Source of the DNA: an uncultured Sutterella sp.
Lineage (GTDB): Bacteria > Pseudomonadota > Gammaproteobacteria > Burkholderiales > Burkholderiaceae_F
NCBI GenBank assembly: GCA_905192805.1
Contig: CAJJMF010000111.1
Location: forward strand, 1-8,548
Length of the DNA: 8,548 nucleotides
Direction: 5' to 3'
The notes beneath the pieces were generated by a model, which did no database searches, was not told where the DNA came from, and was given only the letters and a program-made list of their open reading frames with translations. Below are positions 5,961 through 8,548 of the stretch, in pieces (within the stretch, counting starts at the first letter, position 1; every line of letters starts with the position of its first letter). A program made the position numbers and the translations under genes.

Positions 5961-6072
5961 CGCCTTTTGGGTCACGCTTGACTGGGCCTGTGTTCGCGTC
6001 ACCGGTCTCAGGAAAAGTACTTGAAAAGACTTCAAAACGTTGCGTGAGGCGAGTAGATTAATAGGCTTTGTA

Positions 6073-6078
6073 TATAAT
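6073..6078 (+). promoter_or_regulatory. Probable -10 box of the lipoprotein promoter
   Basis: A perfect TATAAT lies in an AT-rich setting (TTTGTATATAATGG). No good -35 hexamer sits 16-18 nt upstream (GAGTA region), so an activator or a weak -35 is implied. Transcription from here would start near 6085 and give an unusually long leader of about 138 nt before 6223. The rest of the 5961-6222 gap holds an inverted repeat at 6021-6035 and possible leader hairpins, and no gene that I can support. Confidence 0.5.
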
Positions 6079-6089
6079 GGATAGGATGC

Positions 6090-6148
6090 CAAGCGTTTTA
6101 AGTCCTTCTACAGGTCTTGAGATCGGAATAACGCATTCCCGACGCTTG
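6090..6148 (+). promoter_or_regulatory. Possible three-way-junction fold in the lipoprotein mRNA leader
   Basis: CAAGCGT at 6090-6096 pairs with ACGCTTG at 6142-6148. Inside it, AAGTCCT (6100-6106) pairs with AGGTCTT (6112-6118) with one mismatch and a 5-nt loop, and GGAAT (6125-6129) pairs with ATTCC (6135-6139) with a 5-nt loop. The stems are short and could arise by chance. It matches no riboswitch family that I recognise. Confidence 0.25.
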
Positions 6149-6222
6149 CTAGCACCTTTTTCAAGCATGGATAGCTCTTCTTGAGGAGAGCCTCTATTCG
6201 TTGATTTAAGAGAGATGACAAC

Positions 6223-6819
6223 ATGAAGAAATCCTATTTGTTAGCTTCTGCGGTGGCATCCGCTTTAATTTTAGCGGGCTGTGCCCACCAAGCGCCTCAA
6301 GCGGAGACCGATGCTAAGGCTGCTGAAGCGTCTACCCCCGCCACGCAAAACCAGACCCCTGCGCAGACCGAACAGACGGCTCAGTTGGATGCGCCGCTGT
6401 GTCTGGCGATTAACCCCAATATTCCATCGGCTGACTTGGTCAAGCTGATTCAGGCTGGGATGGAACAGGTGATTAAGCCCGTGACGGCTTTTGATGAAAA
6501 GTCGGTGCCCGAGGTCTGCAAGAACGCTTACGTAATGCACTATGGTATCCGTGCTAAGCAGGCAGAAACCAAGCCCGTCAAGGGTAAGAAGGCCGCTCAG
6601 GCCCAGAAGCCCCAAGTCGTAATCGAAGCCATGGACTTCTTGGTTGCTCGCGATGGTAAGAGCGTGCTGCAGGGTGAAGGTCCCGCCGTTAACGGTGACA
6701 TCACGGCGCAACAAGTGCTCAACTATTCCACCAACATGACCAAGGCGCTCTATGATCGCTACACGAGTGGTCAGTTGAACCAGCCGCAAGCTGCCCCGGC
6801 TCCGGCGCCTGCCAAGTAA
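6223..6819 (+). CDS. Lipoprotein of unknown function
   Basis: This is a 198-residue exported lipoprotein. The signal peptide has a basic start (MKK), a hydrophobic core at 5-18 and lipobox LAGC at 17-20. Cys20 is the lipidated residue of the mature protein, and Ala at +2 (not Asp) predicts sorting to the outer membrane in a Gram-negative cell. Residues 21-56 are a low-complexity Ala/Gln/Thr/Pro linker. A small globular domain of about 57-182 has two cysteines (60 and 99) that could form a periplasmic disulfide. It is interrupted at about 111-131 by a Lys/Ala-rich insertion (GKKAAQAQ). The C-terminus is a Pro/Ala repeat tail. The gene stands alone between a long leader and a strong terminator. 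Its codon choice (AAG lysine, more CTG and GCT) differs a little from its neighbours, as for a highly expressed gene. I cannot name the family. Confidence 0.88.
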   Translation: MKKSYLLASAVASALILAGCAHQAPQAETDAKAAEASTPATQNQTPAQTEQTAQLDAPLCLAINPNIPSADLVKLIQAGMEQVIKPVTAFDEKSVPEVCKNAYVMHYGIRAKQAETKPVKGKKAAQAQKPQVVIEAMDFLVARDGKSVLQGEGPAVNGDITAQQVLNYSTNMTKALYDRYTSGQLNQPQAAPAPAPAK

Positions 6820-6849
6820 TCGGCACCCCTAAGCCTACCGTTTTCTGAC

Positions 6850-6884
6850 AAAACGCCTCGAGAGTTCGAATCTCGAGGCGTTTT
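6850..6884. terminator. Bidirectional terminator between the convergent lipoprotein and TRIC genes
   Basis: AAAACGCCTCGAGA at 6850-6863 and TCTCGAGGCGTTTT at 6871-6884 form a perfect 14-bp stem with a 7-nt loop. The terminal A and T runs provide a U tract on either strand. It lies 30 nt after the plus-strand stop and 18 nt after the minus-strand stop, so one element can end both transcripts. Confidence 0.93.
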
Positions 6885-6902
6885 ACGTATTCAACCGACG
6901 GC

Positions 6903-7709
6903 TTAGCGCCACGTGCGACGCTTAAACGCTCGGTTAGGCGCCAGACCCCCTCGGGTAGGAAGCACACGGGAGCGGGGACGAGCCCGTTGAAGAATCCGTT
7001 TCGTGCCCCGTAATGTGACGGGGGTAGCCACGTCAGGCGTCGAGTTGGGCGGAGGCAAAAGGTGAGCCGGAACGTGGAGGAGTCGCTGAAGTCGGTGAAG
7101 CCAGTGGTAAGAAATCGGCTTGATATCGAAATAGTAGGTGACTAAGCGCACCACAAACACGAGTCCACCGCAGAGCATACTAAGAAGAGCGGGGTTGTTG
7201 TAATAACGAATGGCGATGGTGTAAGCCAAACACCCCACAAAGGCGGCTGAGGCATAGGGTGAGCGATCCGAGAGTACCGCTGGGACGCGGTTTAAGAACA
7301 CATCGCGCAGTAGTCCCCCAAAGACCCCCACAGTCACCCCAATGATGATACTCGTGGTGTTGTTAGCACCGGTGGAGAGTGCCGTAATCGTACTGCCCAC
7401 GCTAAAAAAGGCCAAGCCAATGGCGTCCGCGACAATGTAAAGAGCCGTTTGCCAGCGATCACGCAAGCGACGAATAATGCTCGGGGCAAAGAGGGCTAAA
7501 AAGGCGGCAAACCAAACCCATTGGGGGTGAGTTGCCCAATAAAAAGGGCGTAAATCGAGCATGATGTCGCGCATAATCCCGCCCCCAAAGGCGGTTGTAA
7601 AGGTCGCGACAAAGACACCCACGGGGTCCATTCGGCGACCGCGCGTCGCCAAAAGGCCAGCCAGGGCAAAACCAATCATCCCAACGCCGTCAAGCACTTC
7701 TGTGAGCAT
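6903..7709 (-). CDS. TRIC-channel/YicG-family (UPF0126) inner-membrane protein
   Basis: This 268-residue protein has two inverted-repeat halves of three hydrophobic segments plus a seventh, the fold of bacterial TRIC cation channels and the E. coli YicG/YadS group. The duplicated glycine-arginine motif is seen as GGGIMRDIMLD at 42-52 and GGLLRDVFLNRVPAVL at 131-146, each at a helix kink lining the pore. Hydrophobic segments lie near 5-22, 28-46, 63-79, 88-108, 117-135, 153-168 and 175-194. YicG has been linked to glycine transport, while other homologues conduct K+ or Na+, so the substrate here is open. The membrane part ends near 205, the usual full length. A basic, Pro-rich tail of about 60 residues follows (KRILQRARPRSR at 238-249, KRRTWR at the end). 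The start is supported by AAAAGGA at 7716-7722. Confidence 0.9.
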   Translation of the reverse strand: MLTEVLDGVGMIGFALAGLLATRGRRMDPVGVFVATFTTAFGGGIMRDIMLDLRPFYWATHPQWVWFAAFLALFAPSIIRRLRDRWQTALYIVADAIGLAFFSVGSTITALSTGANNTTSIIIGVTVGVFGGLLRDVFLNRVPAVLSDRSPYASAAFVGCLAYTIAIRYYNNPALLSMLCGGLVFVVRLVTYYFDIKPISYHWLHRLQRLLHVPAHLLPPPNSTPDVATPVTLRGTKRILQRARPRSRVLPTRGGLAPNRAFKRRTWR

Positions 7710-7715
7710 GGTGGG

Positions 7716-7722
7716 TCCTTTT
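7716..7722 (-). promoter_or_regulatory. Ribosome binding site of the TRIC-family gene
   Basis: AAAAGGA on the minus strand ends 6 nt before the ATG at 7709-7707. No other in-frame start with a better site is visible. Confidence 0.65.
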
Positions 7723-7738
7723 GAATCGGGCAGGTCCT

Positions 7739-7784
7739 AAAAGCGGACGCTCGCAGTGAAAAAGACTACCGCGAGAGTCCGTTT
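7739..7784 (-). terminator. Probable terminator of bioB, or leader hairpin of the TRIC gene
   Basis: CGGAC and CTCGC at 7744-7748 and 7750-7754 pair with GCGAG and GTCCG at 7771-7775 and 7777-7781. This gives ten pairs with one G-A mismatch, and AGT/ACT can extend the stem inward. On the minus strand a short TTTT (7742-7739) follows the stem. It lies 33 nt after the bioB stop. The short T run suggests incomplete termination, allowing readthrough into the downstream gene. Confidence 0.55.
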
Positions 7785-7816
7785 GCGAAAATTTTCCCTA
7801 TTCTAGGTGAAATATC

Positions 7817-8548
7817 TTAGTTCGTCATCTCGATTTGTTCGATGGGAACGATGCGAATGGTGGATGCACTCGAGGTGGTGGGCACACAAGTCGGGCGACA
7901 CGATGTCCCTGGGGTAGCGCCCTCGTTAGGTAATCCGCGTTCTAAGGCTGCTTGGGTGGCTTGCTCTAATTCGTAGCCCACGTGTTGGGCCGTAGCCAGG
8001 TCGCCCGCCACACTGCTGCCCGCCGTGGTGAGAAAGTCCCCAAGGATCGCACTATTGACGCCCGCATACATCAGTTGTTCGGTCACGTTGGGACTTAACT
8101 GGGCACGCCCCCCGGCTAAACGCAGGTAGGCGCTCGGGTTAGCAAAGCGGAAAATAATGGCCGTACGAAGGACGGCTTCGTCCGTTAACGGTACTTGATG
8201 CGCTAAGGGAGTCCCCTCGATCGGACTCAAGAAATTGAGCGGAATCGAGGGAATGCCGAGGCGGCGTAGCGTCAGGGCGAGTTCAATGCGATCGTCTTCG
8301 GTTTCCCCAATGCCAAAGAGACCTCCCGAGCAGAGTTCCAACCCCGCACGTCGGGCCGCCTCTAACGTAGCAATTTTGTCCTCACGCGTGTGCGTCGTAC
8401 ATACCCGCTTAAAGTGTTCATCGCTGGTTTCGAGGTTGCAGTGATAACGTACTAACCCCGCGGCTTTTAATTGCCGCAACTCGGCTTCATTCATGACAGA
8501 CAATTCAAATTCAACAGTAATACGGCATTGTCCTTGCCGGCTTACACT
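7817..8548 (-). CDS. bioB: Biotin synthase, 5' end outside window; unusual cysteine pattern
   Basis: This radical-SAM enzyme inserts sulfur into dethiobiotin, the last step of biotin synthesis. The 243 C-terminal residues are present; the frame stays open to the window edge, so the SAM-cluster CxxxCxxC motif lies outside and the TTG at 8503 is internal. BioB hallmarks are YHCNLETS at 35-42, VCTTHT at 49-54, LCSGGLFGIGET at 72-83 (its Cys matches E. coli Cys188), PLNFLSPIEGTPL at 103-115 and YLRLAGGR at 141-148 (its Arg matches Arg260). By my alignment the residue for E. coli Cys128, a [2Fe-2S] ligand, is Glu13 (TVEFELSV), although Cys8 is close by. The C-terminal tail is extended and carries Cys217 and Cys221 (SCRPTC). 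I recall a class of anaerobe biotin synthases with a different auxiliary cluster; this could be one. Transcription runs toward the TRIC gene. Confidence 0.87.
   Translation of the reverse strand, partial: SVSRQGQCRITVEFELSVMNEAELRQLKAAGLVRYHCNLETSDEHFKRVCTTHTREDKIATLEAARRAGLELCSGGLFGIGETEDDRIELALTLRRLGIPSIPLNFLSPIEGTPLAHQVPLTDEAVLRTAIIFRFANPSAYLRLAGGRAQLSPNVTEQLMYAGVNSAILGDFLTTAGSSVAGDLATAQHVGYELEQATQAALERGLPNEGATPGTSCRPTCVPTTSSASTIRIVPIEQIEMTN

Noticed and set aside
6271..6789. Long minus-strand open frame (172 codons) opposite the lipoprotein
   Set aside because: It is a shadow of the plus-strand gene: Leu/Arg-rich composition from antisense reading, no ribosome site, and the plus-strand product has a clear signal peptide and lipobox.
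6856..6880. Sequence GTTCGAATC in the terminator loop resembling a tRNA T arm
   Set aside because: The surrounding stem is a perfect 14-bp hairpin with A and T runs, the 5-bp T-arm pairing does not form, and no acceptor, D or anticodon arm is present upstream. It is a terminator and not a tRNA or attachment site.

Overview
The window looks like a chromosomal stretch of a Gram-negative bacterium. The reasons are an outer-membrane-type lipoprotein with a clear lipobox, a QmcA-like SPFH protein paired with a short NfeD partner, a TRIC/YicG-family membrane protein, and well-formed sigma70-type promoters and intrinsic terminators. Genes are compact and moderately GC-rich, with frequent TTA leucine codons. 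My tentative guess is a gut-type betaproteobacterium (Sutterellaceae-like), held loosely. TrpB, TrpA and the biotin synthase read more like the forms found in Clostridia and other anaerobes. No transposon, integrase, CRISPR array, tRNA or rRNA was seen.

Layout, left to right. (1) 1-2362, plus strand: the end of a tryptophan operon, trpF (5' cut by the window edge), trpB and trpA. The last two overlap by 8 nt, and a strong bulged-stem terminator follows. (2) 2391-3940, plus strand: a promoter, an NfeD-like membrane protein, a QmcA/slipin-like SPFH protein and a terminator, forming a membrane-organisation pair. (3) 3949-5960, plus strand: a self-contained transcription unit with its own promoter and terminator. 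It holds four small unrecognised genes. The first three appear to be highly diverged tandem paralogs, the third carrying a Cys/Gly-rich N-terminal tip. The fourth has a ribbon-helix-helix-like segment. This is the most novel part of the window. (4) 5961-6884, plus strand: a 262-nt intergenic stretch with a TATAAT box and a potentially folded leader of about 140 nt, then a lipoprotein of unknown function, ending in a perfect 14-bp hairpin. (5) 6850-8548, minus strand: a TRIC-family channel-like protein with a basic C-terminal tail and, upstream of it, a 5'-truncated biotin synthase (bioB). The 6850-6884 hairpin lies between the convergent lipoprotein and TRIC genes and can end transcription from both sides.

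How the genes work together: TrpF, TrpB and TrpA carry out the last steps of tryptophan synthesis from phosphoribosylanthranilate. NfeD and QmcA probably act together in the membrane. The four-gene unit is probably a functional set because it is co-transcribed and its three large members share a spacing pattern. The remaining genes look like unrelated housekeeping neighbours.
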